A stretch of 17,035 bases of DNA from Kiritimatiellia bacterium (GCA_016303225.1 JAEDMC010000046.1:1-17035); one strand, 5' to 3'; positions 1-6,550 are shown, numbered from the stretch's first letter. Translations and numbers: made by a program. Notes: generated by a model from the letters alone, not told the origin.

Positions 1-82
1 CGGCTGGACGGGACGACAAGCCGACGTTCCAGCGCAGAAAACCGCGCTTTTCAGCGGCTATGAAAAATCAGGGATAAGTGTG

Positions 83-223
83 TTAGATGAAGTCATTCAG
101 GTTGTCGGGCAGTTCCGGTGGAGATGGTTGCGCCGCGACAATCGGCTTCAAGGCCTTTTCAAGTTGAGGGACATCGCTTTGCAGCACATTCCAAACTATG
201 CCGAAATCTATAAAGTGATTTGG
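83..223 (-). pseudogene. Possible C-terminal remnant of an unidentified protein
   Basis: A 46-codon open stretch without a start codon runs between an in-frame TAG (224-226) and a TAA (83-85). It reads like natural protein (hydrophobic start, then VPQLEKALKPIV, then a Pro/Asp/Asn-rich tail ending NLNDFI). I do not recognise the family. It lies just downstream of the CBS-ATPase gene on the same strand. It may be the leftover 3' end of a displaced gene or a chance open frame. The rest of 1-259 shows nothing else convincing. Confidence 0.2.
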
Positions 224-259
224 CTAGCTGCTGCCGAGGCACGCTACGATCACGATTGC

Positions 260-1297
260 CTAATCGCGAAGCTTAAACCCGCACATGACCGTCGTGCCGG
301 TCGGGACTTTCGACATGATGTCGAAGGTGTCGGAGACGCGCTTCGAGTTTGCGAGCCCCATGCCCGCGCCGAAGCCCATCGAGCGGATCCAGTCGTTGGC
401 CGTCGACGTACCGTCCTGAAGCGCCCATTCGACGTCCTTGATGCCGGGGCCACGGTCCTTCGCGACGATCTGCGCCTCCTTGTCGTCAAGGACAAAGGTG
501 AGAGTCCCGCCGACGGAATGGATGCAAATGTTGATCTCGAGTTCGTAGGCGGCGACAGCGACGCGGCGGATCAGCTTGTTGTTGATGCCGGCGTCTTTCA
601 TCATCTTCTTGATCTCGTTCGCGGCCTTGCCGGCGTTCGAAAGGTCGTTGTGCACGACGACGAACTGCCGCATCGAATAGTAGGGCAAACAGCTGCCCTC
701 GCTTTTCGTCGATTGCCGCGTCTCCACGACGGGCTTGCCCTCAAGCCGGGCGAGCTCATTGGTGAGTTCCTGCATGAGGACGCGTGTCACGTCGCGCTGG
801 GAGACGATGCCGACGAAATTGCGCTCCTTGTCAAGGACGGGGAAACGTCCGAACGTATAGTTCTGGAAATACTTGATCGCGAACGCAAGTGGCATATCCT
901 CCTCAAGGACGACAAGGTTCGTCGACATGTGCTTCTGGCAGGGGTCGCCGATCCACTCCCCTTCGAGCGCCTTGATGATGTCCTGAATCGAGATGATGCC
1001 GAAAAGCCGCCGATTCTCCAGCACGGGCACGCCGGAGATCTGATACCGCTTCATCAGGTTCTCAGCATAGCGCAACGAGTCCGTCCGGACCACCGAGGCA
1101 ATGTCGTGGCTGCGCATCACGTCCTTCACCCGAAGGCGCTGCAGAAGTTCCATCACCACGAGCGGTTCGCCCACACCCTTCGTACCAGGGAGGCCCAGAC
1201 CCGAAACGCGCTTCGCGGTCTTCTCCTCGTGCGCGGCCATAATCTGGTCATCGCTGCGCTTCTCGCCGCCCGTCAGAATGGTGGGTTTGTAGTCCAT
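260..1297 (-). CDS. CBS-pair protein with C-terminal GHKL ATPase domain (hydrogenase-associated sensor)
   Basis: The 345-residue protein has two parts. Residues about 56-112 and 118-176 are tandem CBS domains, a module that usually binds adenine nucleotides (see GVPVLENRRLFGIISIQDII and GRFPVLDKERNFVGIVSQRDV). Residues about 210-342 are an RsbW/anti-sigma-like GHKL ATPase fold with an N-box (ELEIN, N255), a G1 box (DRGPG, 281-285) and a G2 box (GFGAGMG, 308-314). No phospho-acceptor His domain is seen, so it is probably a nucleotide-responsive Ser/Thr kinase-like or switch protein rather than a classical histidine kinase. It is the second gene after a DRTGG gene, 71 bp downstream, and is likely co-transcribed from the promoter at 1723-1728. 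Proteins of this kind are common beside hydABC in Clostridia and Thermotogae, which suggests a role in redox or energy sensing (inference). The start is uncertain: the ATG at 1297 has no clear Shine-Dalgarno, and no better internal start is seen. Confidence 0.85.
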   Translation of the reverse strand: MDYKPTILTGGEKRSDDQIMAAHEEKTAKRVSGLGLPGTKGVGEPLVVMELLQRLRVKDVMRSHDIASVVRTDSLRYAENLMKRYQISGVPVLENRRLFGIISIQDIIKALEGEWIGDPCQKHMSTNLVVLEEDMPLAFAIKYFQNYTFGRFPVLDKERNFVGIVSQRDVTRVLMQELTNELARLEGKPVVETRQSTKSEGSCLPYYSMRQFVVVHNDLSNAGKAANEIKKMMKDAGINNKLIRRVAVAAYELEINICIHSVGGTLTFVLDDKEAQIVAKDRGPGIKDVEWALQDGTSTANDWIRSMGFGAGMGLANSKRVSDTFDIMSKVPTGTTVMCGFKLRD

Positions 1298-1305
1298 AGG
1301 TCGAT

Positions 1306-1383
1306 AGGTGAAGATGAAGTGATTAGGTGAACAGCGGAAGAATCAAATCTCCTTTGTTCACCTTCACCTTAAGCCTTCACCTC
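1306..1383. repeat. Intergenic heptamer-type repeat with inverted arms
   Basis: The 71-bp gap between the CBS-ATPase and DRTGG genes is made of GGTGAAG/AGGTGAAC-like units on one side (1306-1332). The complementary GTTCACC/TTCACCT units lie on the other side (1356-1383, running into the DRTGG 3' end). AGGTGAAC (1325-1332) pairs exactly with GTTCACCT (1356-1363), so the spacer RNA can fold into a hairpin. It has the same build as the other heptamer tracts in this window, but a different unit. Confidence 0.5.
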
Positions 1384-1713
1384 CTTCGCAAGAAAGTCAT
1401 GAATCCGCACGCAACTGTCGTACTTCGAAAGAGGCGAGCTAATAAGCGGGATGCCGAGCGTATCCGCCACCTGACACATCGTCTGCGGCAGGGGTTTCGC
1501 GTTGTGCACGACGACCGCCATTGCACCGACGATGTTCGCCGTGCGGATCGCCTGATCGGACGCGAGAGAGGTCAAAAGGAGAATGTCATCCCCGTCGTTC
1601 AGCAGCACGTCGCTCATGAGGTCGTTCGCAACAACCGTGCCGACCTTGCGGTCGGACTCGCCACCCGCGACGAGCTTTCCTTCGAGGGTCTTTACAATGT
1701 CTGAAATATTCAT
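1369..1713 (-). CDS. DRTGG-domain protein (first copy)
   Basis: This 114-residue protein is almost entirely one DRTGG-type domain, a small alpha/beta module found alone or next to CBS domains. Visible family features are an N-terminal MNISDIVKTLEGKLV, a middle DLMSDVLLNDGDDILLLTSL and a C-terminal LGIPLISSPLSKYDSCVRIHDFL. The ligand and exact function are unknown; stand-alone DRTGG proteins recur in [FeFe]-hydrogenase gene clusters and are presumed regulatory. The second copy at 2584-2919 shares the same layout (SDV....GDE.VLIT; GI.ILTTPLSQFAAAV). The ATG at 1713 follows a TATAAT at 1723-1728 so closely that the predicted leader is only about 3 nt. The CBS-ATPase gene follows in the same direction. 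Confidence 0.8.
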   Translation of the reverse strand: MNISDIVKTLEGKLVAGGESDRKVGTVVANDLMSDVLLNDGDDILLLTSLASDQAIRTANIVGAMAVVVHNAKPLPQTMCQVADTLGIPLISSPLSKYDSCVRIHDFLAKEVKA

Positions 1714-1761
1714 GGTGAGTCAATTATACTAAATTCGGCGCAAATTTGCTATAATGTCGTT
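1714..1761. promoter_or_regulatory. Divergent promoter region with central palindrome
   Basis: The 48-bp gap between divergent DRTGG and PHP genes holds a leftward TATAAT (1723-1728, minus strand) and a rightward TGCTATAAT extended -10 (TATAAT at 1750-1755). The palindrome GCAAATTTGC (1740-1749) sits directly against the rightward -10. Neither promoter has a convincing -35. The predicted start points fall on, or within about 3 nt of, the start codons, so both mRNAs would be leaderless or nearly so. A factor bound at the palindrome could control both directions (inference). Confidence 0.65.
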
Positions 1762-2523
1762 GTGAAATTCGACCTCCATATCCACAGTTGCCTGAGTCCC
1801 TGCGCGAATCTCGAGATGTCGCCGTCCGAAATCGTGACACGAGCGGTCGCCGCAGGGATAGACGGCATCGCGCTGACGGACCATCAGTCCGCCCGCAACA
1901 CGCCCGCGATCGCGGAATGTGCGCGGCGCGCGGGGCTGAAGTGCCTCTTCGGGATGGAGGTCCAGACGGCGGAAGAAGTCCATACCGTCGCCCTTTTCGA
2001 CACGACCGAGCAGGCACTCGCCCTCACCGACTGGGTCTACGCGGCGATGCCCAAGCGTGTGAACGATCCGGAGACCTTCGGCGACCAGCCCGTCGTCACG
2101 TGGGACGACGACATCGTCGAAATGGAGTGGCGCATCCTCGCAATGGGCTGCCGGCGGACGATTCCCGAGACCGCCGCCAAGGTCCACGAACTCGACGGCC
2201 TTTACATCGCCGCACACATCGACCGCCCCAACTTCTCCGTCATCTCCGCGCTGGGCGCAATTCCAGAACCACCGCCAACTACCAACTGCCAACAACCGAC
2301 TACCAAGTATTTCGACGCCGTAGAATTGAGCCGTACCGCCGACGAGTCGCTCTGGCTCCCGAAAGCCGCAGGCTACGCCGTCACCCGCTCCTCCGACGCC
2401 CACAACCTCGACGACGTTGTCCGCGTCTGGACCGAAGCGGAGGGCGAATTCTCCATCGCAGGTCTCAAAACCATCTTTGCGGCCAAGGCGACGCGGCTTT
2501 CGCCACGGTTGACGCGGTTTTAG
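1762..2523 (+). CDS. PHP-domain metal-dependent phosphoesterase
   Basis: The 253-residue protein has the metal-binding motif set of the PHP family: HIH near the N-terminus (H6, H8), TDH (D40, H41), E66, H74, H152 in AAHID and a late DAH (D212, H214). PHP proteins hydrolyse phosphoesters using a trinuclear metal centre; the substrate here is unknown. Genes of this type often accompany hydABC clusters, where their role is unproven. The start is GTG at 1762, seven bases after the TATAAT, which implies a leaderless mRNA. Residues about 168-182 (Pro/Thr/Asn/Gln-rich) are encoded by a heptamer repeat tract and look like an insertion into an otherwise compact fold. The gene is followed, after a 60-bp repeat-bearing gap, by the second DRTGG gene, probably in the same operon. 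Confidence 0.85.
   Translation: MKFDLHIHSCLSPCANLEMSPSEIVTRAVAAGIDGIALTDHQSARNTPAIAECARRAGLKCLFGMEVQTAEEVHTVALFDTTEQALALTDWVYAAMPKRVNDPETFGDQPVVTWDDDIVEMEWRILAMGCRRTIPETAAKVHELDGLYIAAHIDRPNFSVISALGAIPEPPPTTNCQQPTTKYFDAVELSRTADESLWLPKAAGYAVTRSSDAHNLDDVVRVWTEAEGEFSIAGLKTIFAAKATRLSPRLTRF
2275..2307 (+). repeat. In-frame heptamer repeat inside the PHP gene
   Basis: Four and a half heptamers in a row: CCAACTA, CCAACTG, CCAACAA, CCGACTA, CCAAG. The same unit (as TTGGTAG on the other strand) forms the intergenic tract at 15885-15978. Here it lies inside an open reading frame and encodes a Thr/Asn/Gln/Pro-rich loop between the conserved AAHIDRP and DAVELS segments. Confidence 0.75.
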
Positions 2524-2536
2524 GACTGAAGTGGCT

Positions 2537-2571
2537 TTAGGACTTTAGACGTTAGACGAAAGACTTTAAAG
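2537..2571. repeat. Heptamer tandem repeat between PHP and DRTGG genes
   Basis: Five degenerate heptamers: TTAGGAC, TTTAGAC, GTTAGAC, GAAAGAC, TTTAAAG. They fill most of the 60-bp gap after the PHP stop codon, and the last unit merges into the ribosome binding site (AAAGGA) of the next gene. Confidence 0.6.
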
Positions 2572-2583
2572 GAAAAATCGAAA

Positions 2584-2919
2584 ATGACTTTTCAAGAACT
2601 CGTTGCCAGGGTTAACGGAACCGTCGTCGTCGACAACCCAAATGCGACGATTAACCACGCCTATTCAGGCGATCTTCTTTCAGACGTCATGGGCCACTGC
2701 GGCGACGAATCGGTCTTAATCACAATTCAGAATCACCTGAACGCCATCGCGGTCTGCACGCTCGCAGGCATTGAGGCGGTCGTCATCTGCCAGGGGCGTC
2801 CTGTCCCGGACGACATGAAGGCCGCTGCGGAACGCGAAGGCGTCGGCATTCTCACAACGCCCCTTTCGCAGTTCGCCGCGGCCGTCGCGCTCGCGGAACT
2901 CAAGCCCTCTGCGCGTTAA
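2584..2919 (+). CDS. DRTGG-domain protein (second copy)
   Basis: This 111-residue single-domain protein resembles the DRTGG protein at 1369-1713. It opens MTFQELVARVNGTVV, has SGDLLSDVMGHCGDESVLITIQ in the middle and closes with a GVGILTTPLSQFAAAVAL helix. Function is unknown; hydrogenase-cluster DRTGG proteins are presumed to be regulatory. The ATG at 2584 has AAAGGA about 10 nt upstream. It is likely co-transcribed with the PHP gene. Its stop codon overlaps, by four bases (TTAA, 2916-2919), the stop of the GHKL ATPase gene coming from the other side. Confidence 0.8.
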   Translation: MTFQELVARVNGTVVVDNPNATINHAYSGDLLSDVMGHCGDESVLITIQNHLNAIAVCTLAGIEAVVICQGRPVPDDMKAAAEREGVGILTTPLSQFAAAVALAELKPSAR

Positions 2920-3452
2920 AGCGACTCTTCCTGTCCCCGTAGGAATTCCTTGGCGAGAGACAGACCTTCAACTGAATCGAAGCCGCCGACGGCGTCCCGA
3001 AGTTCGAGTCTGGAAATGGAGTATTCGTTCTCGCCCTTCACATGGGTGAAGACGAGGTCGAAGTCACCGTCGAAGTTGAAAAGCGACATGACCGCCGCGA
3101 TGAGATCGCCCATCGGCGGCAGGTCGATGTTGTCCGCCTGAAAGGTACAGACAAGCGTCGTGCCCTTGCCTTGCTCACTCTTGAGCTCGACCGTGCCGCC
3201 GCAGGCATCGCAGGTCTGCTTGACGAACGGGAGCCCCATCCCGATCTTGCGCGCGTCGTGCTTGCCGGGCTCGGTGTAGAACGGATCGAACGCACGCGCC
3301 ACGATCTCAGGCGACATGCCCTTCCCGTTGTCGATGACCTTCAGCTCGATGAGGCCGTTCTTCTCGATGACAAAGACCTGGACGAGCGACGCTCCGGCCT
3401 CGATAGAATTCGCGGACACGTCCGCCACAATGTCAGACAACGATGCGTGCAT
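2916..3452 (-). CDS. Stand-alone GHKL ATPase (histidine-kinase-like ATP-binding protein)
   Basis: The 178-residue protein starts directly with a Bergerat ATP-binding fold: N-box VADVSANSIEAGA (N15), G1 box DNGKG (41-45), F-box FDPFYTEPG, G2 box GMG (71-73) and a terminal GKGTTLVCTF strand. The last 60 residues form a less familiar acidic tail. There is no His-phosphotransfer or sensor domain, so it would act on a partner or as a switch. Similar short ATPases are found in hydABC neighbourhoods of Thermotoga and Clostridia (family knowledge). The ATG at 3452 lies 3 bp after the stop of the 64-residue gene and has no Shine-Dalgarno of its own, so translational coupling is likely. As laid out, it is read from the same operon as the ART/XRE/PARG genes upstream. 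Confidence 0.85.
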   Translation of the reverse strand: MHASLSDIVADVSANSIEAGASLVQVFVIEKNGLIELKVIDNGKGMSPEIVARAFDPFYTEPGKHDARKIGMGLPFVKQTCDACGGTVELKSEQGKGTTLVCTFQADNIDLPPMGDLIAAVMSLFNFDGDFDLVFTHVKGENEYSISRLELRDAVGGFDSVEGLSLAKEFLRGQEESL

Positions 3453-3455
3453 AAG

Positions 3456-3650
3456 TCAATCATCACACGGCTTGTCGCTCACGTCAGCGGCCGTCACCAG
3501 CCGCCACGTCACTTCGTCCAGACGGCGCTTCTCGTCGTCGGACAGGTTCTCCAACCGCTCCTGCTTGAGACCGGTGCGCTCCAGCGCCATCTCCAACAGG
3601 GAGTCCGCGAGGTCAGCGGGAAAAGGATTCAGGCATTCTGGCTTGTACAT
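3456..3650 (-). CDS. Small 64-residue hypothetical protein
   Basis: I do not recognise this protein. The start was set at the ATG at 3650 because AAGGAG lies 6 nt upstream; longer versions in this frame lack such a site. The sequence is acidic and helical (ADLADSLLEMALERTGL, LSDDEKRRLDEVTWRLV) and ends in an Asp-rich tail (KPCDD). It overlaps the end of the PARG-like gene by 22 bp and stops 3 bp before the GHKL ATPase, so it links the two. It could be a partner of the ATPase or a piece belonging to the ART cassette; nothing visible decides this. Confidence 0.6.
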   Translation of the reverse strand: MYKPECLNPFPADLADSLLEMALERTGLKQERLENLSDDEKRRLDEVTWRLVTAADVSDKPCDD

Positions 3651-4486
3651 GACAATCTCCTTGCAAAGACATCGTAGTTGGCGGTGTCGTCGGGACGGCA
3701 ATAGACGGCAAACTCAATCACGCGGAAGGCGTGAAGAAAATCGGCGACCACCGCCTTCGCAGCGGCCGCGACCACGTTCGGATCGTTTCTGAACGCCCCG
3801 CAGCCGAACGCGCCGAGAACAATCGCCTCGGCTCCGTTCGCCGCGGCGACCGCGAGGATGCGCCGCAACCGCCGCTCGTGCAGGGCCTGCAAATCCCGGT
3901 CGGAAATCTCCACGCGCACGTCGCCTTCGCCGGCATTCATCCGGTTGCTCGGCCGCTCCCGCAGGTTCGGCGCAGCGCAGGTGAGCACGTCCAGCGTCCG
4001 CCATGCCGTCTCTGGCAGAGTCTTCGGATACGCCGTGTCGGACTTGAACACCACGACGTCCGGCGTGTAGATGATGTCGTCGTTGTGGAGCGGATCGCGC
4101 GCCTCGCGATGCGGCGAATAGAACCCCTCCCACATCTCGCGCACGTTCAGGTCGAAGTACAGCGTCGAGCAACGGCACAGCGCCTCCTCCTGTGCGCTCG
4201 ATCCGTTCACCACGCCGCCGCCCGGATTCGTCGCCGACGCGAAGTTGTGCGCACACGTGCGCATCCGCCCGGCGTACGCCGTCGCCGCCTCGAACGTCCG
4301 CTTCGGCGAAACGACGACCTGCGCCGCCTCTTCAAACCGATTCCGATCGCAGCCCTCAACCGCCGCGCCTTCCAGAATCAGCCGCTGCCGCTTCCGCGAA
4401 GCGGCAATCGCCTCCCGCAGCCGCGCGTTCTCGCGGCACATCCGTTCCGTGTCGCGGAACACCTCCGCATTCTCGATTCGTCCCAT
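3629..4486 (-). CDS. PARG-like (TIGR02452 family) poly(ADP-ribose) glycohydrolase / macrodomain protein
   Basis: The 285-residue protein carries the signature of bacterial-type poly(ADP-ribose) glycohydrolases: NFASATNPGGG (GGG at 89-91), then Q99-E100-E101, the catalytic loop that contains the acid Glu, followed by ALCRCSTLYFDL. Further family blocks are the DDIIYTPDVVVFKSD region, LTCAAPNLR and a late VLGAFGCGAFRNDP phosphate-binding loop. These enzymes remove ADP-ribose from macromolecules. The start is placed at 4486 because AAGGAGGGG sits just ahead, inside the end of the XRE gene; the stop of XRE is 2 bp upstream. Together with the ART-like gene two positions upstream it suggests a writer/eraser pair (inference). 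Family assignment is confident; the substrate is not known. Confidence 0.88.
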   Translation of the reverse strand: MGRIENAEVFRDTERMCRENARLREAIAASRKRQRLILEGAAVEGCDRNRFEEAAQVVVSPKRTFEAATAYAGRMRTCAHNFASATNPGGGVVNGSSAQEEALCRCSTLYFDLNVREMWEGFYSPHREARDPLHNDDIIYTPDVVVFKSDTAYPKTLPETAWRTLDVLTCAAPNLRERPSNRMNAGEGDVRVEISDRDLQALHERRLRRILAVAAANGAEAIVLGAFGCGAFRNDPNVVAAAAKAVVADFLHAFRVIEFAVYCRPDDTANYDVFARRLSCTSQNA

Positions 4487-4488
4487 CT

Positions 4489-5139
4489 TCACCCCTCCTT
4501 CCCTTGTGGTTCCATCAGGTCTTCCATCTCGCAACCGAGTGTACGGGAGAGTTTCAGCAGACTCCCCGCTTCGGCGCGATTGATGTCCTTGTTCCGCTGC
4601 TCATACATTTGAATCGACCGTAGTCCGACGCCGGACCGTTCGGCCAGCTGTGCCTGCGAAAGGCCATGCGCCGAACGAATGCGCTTCAGCCGCGTCTCTG
4701 GCATCCCTTCGCGCACAAGGCCGTCGACAACCTCGGCGAACCGTTCGTCGGGTGCCTCATGGGCGACTTCGTACATTCGCAGGATCGTATCCGCACTCAC
4801 CGTGCGCAGGATTTCCTTGAACGTCAAGTTCGAATGCCACTGATAGAATGCGAGAATCCAACCCGTCCAGTAGGCTCGCGAACGGCCCATGCTGATCCGC
4901 GCAGTGGGAAACTCCGTACGATCCGTCTTATCACGCAACACACGCTCGGCCAGTTCGATTCCAGAAAGTCCAAGCACAACCGTCTTGTCTCCGCGCTCAA
5001 TCCGCCGCGCCCATTCGCTCGCCACAAACAGGGACAGGAACTCGCCTGCCGACATCCGTAAGTCGACGACAGCATAGTCCACGGCCTCCGCCAACAGCGA
5101 ACGCACGTCAGGAAGCAGCGTTTCTGGGTATGCGTTCAT
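4489..5139 (-). CDS. Two-part XRE-family regulator with N-terminal DUF3791-like region
   Basis: Taken from the ATG at 5139, the protein has 216 residues. An earlier ATG at 5172 would add 11 residues, and neither start has a strong ribosome binding site. Residues 1-70 (DYAVVDLRMSAGEFLSLFVAS, then GLSGIELAERVL) resemble regions found with DUF3990 toxins. Residues about 88-135 contain a YWTGWILAFYQW-type block. Residues 149-208 are a clear XRE helix-turn-helix (RIRSAHGLSQAQLAERSGVG, then SIQMYEQ). Having the DNA-binding domain at the C-terminus is typical of this family. The gene overlaps the DUF3990 gene by 32 bp and is followed after 2 bp by the PARG-like gene. It is the natural candidate to bind the palindrome at 5802-5817 and repress its own operon, and perhaps to neutralise the ART protein (inference). 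Confidence 0.8.
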   Translation of the reverse strand: MNAYPETLLPDVRSLLAEAVDYAVVDLRMSAGEFLSLFVASEWARRIERGDKTVVLGLSGIELAERVLRDKTDRTEFPTARISMGRSRAYWTGWILAFYQWHSNLTFKEILRTVSADTILRMYEVAHEAPDERFAEVVDGLVREGMPETRLKRIRSAHGLSQAQLAERSGVGLRSIQMYEQRNKDINRAEAGSLLKLSRTLGCEMEDLMEPQGKEG

Positions 5140-5791
5140 CGTCGTTTCCAATTCCCTCGGAGAGCATGACATTCATGTAGAGTCCCTTGAAATCGCCATC
5201 GGACTGGATGTCCAGATACTGTTTCTCGGCCGTCTCTATCCGTGCCTGCCGGCGGGGATAGTACTCAAGATGGTCGGCAACGGAAAAACCGGAGAATCTC
5301 AGGCGGGCAAACGCTTCACGCGACTTGAGAACAACTTGCTCGCCTAGCTTTCCAAGTCGCAGTGCGGACGACAGTTGCTCGACGGTGATCGTGTTGTTGA
5401 GAAACGCCTCGGCGAAGTCAAAATAGGAATCGTCAGCCCGATATCCGATCACCACGTCGTAGGCCTCCACATTAACGGCGAATCGGCTCTTGAGATACTG
5501 GTAGGCCGCCCGTGCGATCGGCACCTTGATCTTGAACTGACGGTGCGAGACCAGAATCGCCATCCAGTTGAGAACCGTGAACTCCGGCGTGTTGAGGTTC
5601 AGCACGTTGAGCCCGCTCACCTCAAACTCGTACGCATTCGCAAAACCGTCATGTGTCGGCAGAACGCTCCACTCCTTGGCCAAATCCTCGCTCTCGGTGC
5701 AGTAGAACCCCAACCCGAAGTCATTGCCGGCCTTCCCGACACCGAACTCCGGCTTCTCAATCTTCCGCTGCGAACCATGGTAAATCGTCAT
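5108..5791 (-). CDS. DUF3990 protein, ADP-ribosyltransferase-like (putative toxin)
   Basis: The 227-residue protein shows the DUF3990 pattern, which belongs to the ADP-ribosyltransferase fold group: YHGS (4-7, NAD-contacting His), DFGLGFY (24-30), a nearby A..W, and DVVIGYRADDSYF (112-124). A late LGEQVVLKS block (149-157, E151/Q152) is placed where the catalytic Glu/Gln region is expected. It has no signal peptide or membrane segment, so it acts inside the cell. It is the first gene of a tight operon with the XRE regulator and the PARG-like hydrolase. The promoter TTGACG-18 bp-TATAAT ends 6 bp before the ATG, so the mRNA is probably leaderless. The target and actual transferase activity are unproven. 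Confidence 0.8.
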   Translation of the reverse strand: MTIYHGSQRKIEKPEFGVGKAGNDFGLGFYCTESEDLAKEWSVLPTHDGFANAYEFEVSGLNVLNLNTPEFTVLNWMAILVSHRQFKIKVPIARAAYQYLKSRFAVNVEAYDVVIGYRADDSYFDFAEAFLNNTITVEQLSSALRLGKLGEQVVLKSREAFARLRFSGFSVADHLEYYPRRQARIETAEKQYLDIQSDGDFKGLYMNVMLSEGIGNDDERIPRNAAS

Positions 5792-5797
5792 GCCAAT

Positions 5798-5827
5798 ATT
5801 ATATCACCGTGGTGATACTACCGTCAA
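5798..5827 (-). promoter_or_regulatory. Promoter with overlapping palindromic operator for the ART/XRE/PARG operon
   Basis: On the minus strand TTGACG (5822-5827) is followed after 18 bp by TATAAT (5798-5803), with TGA in front of it (extended -10). An inverted repeat, TATCACC-2 bp-GGTGATA (5802-5817), fills the spacer and covers the start of the -10. That is the usual place for an autorepressing XRE operator. The predicted start point coincides with the ATG at 5791. Confidence 0.75.
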
Positions 5828-5844
5828 CTGCCCTTCGTCATCGC

Positions 5845-5979
5845 GCCATGATGGAGCACAGAACCCCGATTCCAACCAACGACGTCTGAATCGCCGCCGG
5901 TGCTCTCGAAACCGGCTCGGTCCTCCTCACCCGCGACTCCGATTTCGCCGCCATCCCGATGGTCCGCACCGCCGGCTGA
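5845..5979 (+). pseudogene. Remnant of a VapC-type PIN-domain toxin gene with an internal stop
   Basis: The rightward frame reads ...HRTPIPTNDV, then TGA (5887-5889), then IAAGALETGSVLLTRDSDF and a short tail to a TGA at 5977-5979. This is the C-terminal half of a VapC PIN domain, whose consensus is PIPTNDxWIAA...LLTRDxDF. The TGA stands exactly where the conserved Trp (TGG) belongs. The N-terminal half with the first catalytic Asp is absent, and no vapB lies upstream. It is clearly dead. Other genes here end in TGA, so a recoded UGA is not a good explanation. Confidence 0.75.
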
Positions 5980-6010
5980 CGAGCACATCCTCCGCAACGC
6001 CTTCTCTGCC

Positions 6011-6319
6011 TCACGATTTTGGGGATTCGTCCGGACACAAGCCCTCAAACATCTCGAGCATCTTCCGATAGAACACGCGTTCGTAGGGGTTCGGCGAATT
6101 CTCGGCCAGATAGGCTGCATCCTCCCTCTCCAACGCCTCCCGGCATTCTTCCAACACCGACTGCGCCTCAGGATCGTTGTGCGCCCGTTCGCTTGACGAC
6201 ATGTAGAACCCAAGCGCGATGATTTCTTTTGCTCCGCTCGGCACAGCATCGTAGTAGCCCGCCCAAAACGGATTCTCCAGGAAGCACTCGATTGTCTCCT
6301 GCAATTCCTTTTCGTCCAT
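6011..6319 (-). CDS. Hypothetical 102-residue acidic protein
   Basis: Not recognised. It is an acidic, mostly helical soluble protein (MDEKELQETIECFLENPFWAGYYDAVPSGAKEI; later EECREALEREDAAYLAE and YRKMLEMFEGL) with no signal peptide or membrane segment. AGGAG sits 6 nt before the ATG at 6319, and the upstream small gene ends 12 bp away. It is therefore the third gene of a compact small-gene operon (6713 to 6011). No terminator was seen after it; the decayed vapC follows on the other strand. Its role is unknown; the context suggests accessory or defence-linked DNA. Confidence 0.65.
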   Translation of the reverse strand: MDEKELQETIECFLENPFWAGYYDAVPSGAKEIIALGFYMSSSERAHNDPEAQSVLEECREALEREDAAYLAENSPNPYERVFYRKMLEMFEGLCPDESPKS

Positions 6320-6331
6320 GATCCACTCCTA

Positions 6332-6550
6332 TTAAATCAGTCCGTCGTCCGTATAGTACACCCCCGTCGCCCAGACATCCTCGAAGCGATGGTAGGCCGC
6401 ATCGGACATGACGCCAAGTTCATTGAGTCGCATCGCCTTGTCCTGCAGGCGGTTCGCAAGAGCATCGTATTCGGCCTTGGTGATCTTCCCTGCATCATAG
6501 GCGTCCATTGCCTCCCTCAACTGTCGCGTCATGGATTTAGCGCGCGCCAT
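6332..6550 (-). CDS. Hypothetical 72-residue protein
   Basis: Not recognised. The start at 6550 was chosen because GAAGGAGG lies about 6 nt upstream; a longer frame exists but its extra N-terminus is Arg/Ser-rich out-of-frame-looking sequence. The protein begins with a basic stretch (MARAKSMTRQ) and then has a helical REAMDAYDAGKITKAEYDALANRLQDKA segment resembling the SHOCT-like pattern of short oligomerising helices (weak similarity). It overlaps the previous small gene by 14 bp and is followed by the 102-residue gene, so the three are almost certainly co-translated. Confidence 0.6.
   Translation of the reverse strand: MARAKSMTRQLREAMDAYDAGKITKAEYDALANRLQDKAMRLNELGVMSDAAYHRFEDVWATGVYYTDDGLI

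Noticed and set aside
3..77. Plus-strand open tail ending KPRFSAAMKNQG and TAA
   Set aside because: Could be the end of an upstream gene, but 24 residues of basic sequence are too little to claim.
80..1330. 416-codon plus-strand open frame opposite the CBS-ATPase
   Set aside because: The minus strand encodes clear CBS and GHKL motifs; the plus frame has none.
5887..5889. UGA read as Trp in the vapC remnant (recoding)
   Set aside because: Several intact genes here end in TGA (for example hydB) and the N-terminal half of the gene is missing, so decay is simpler.
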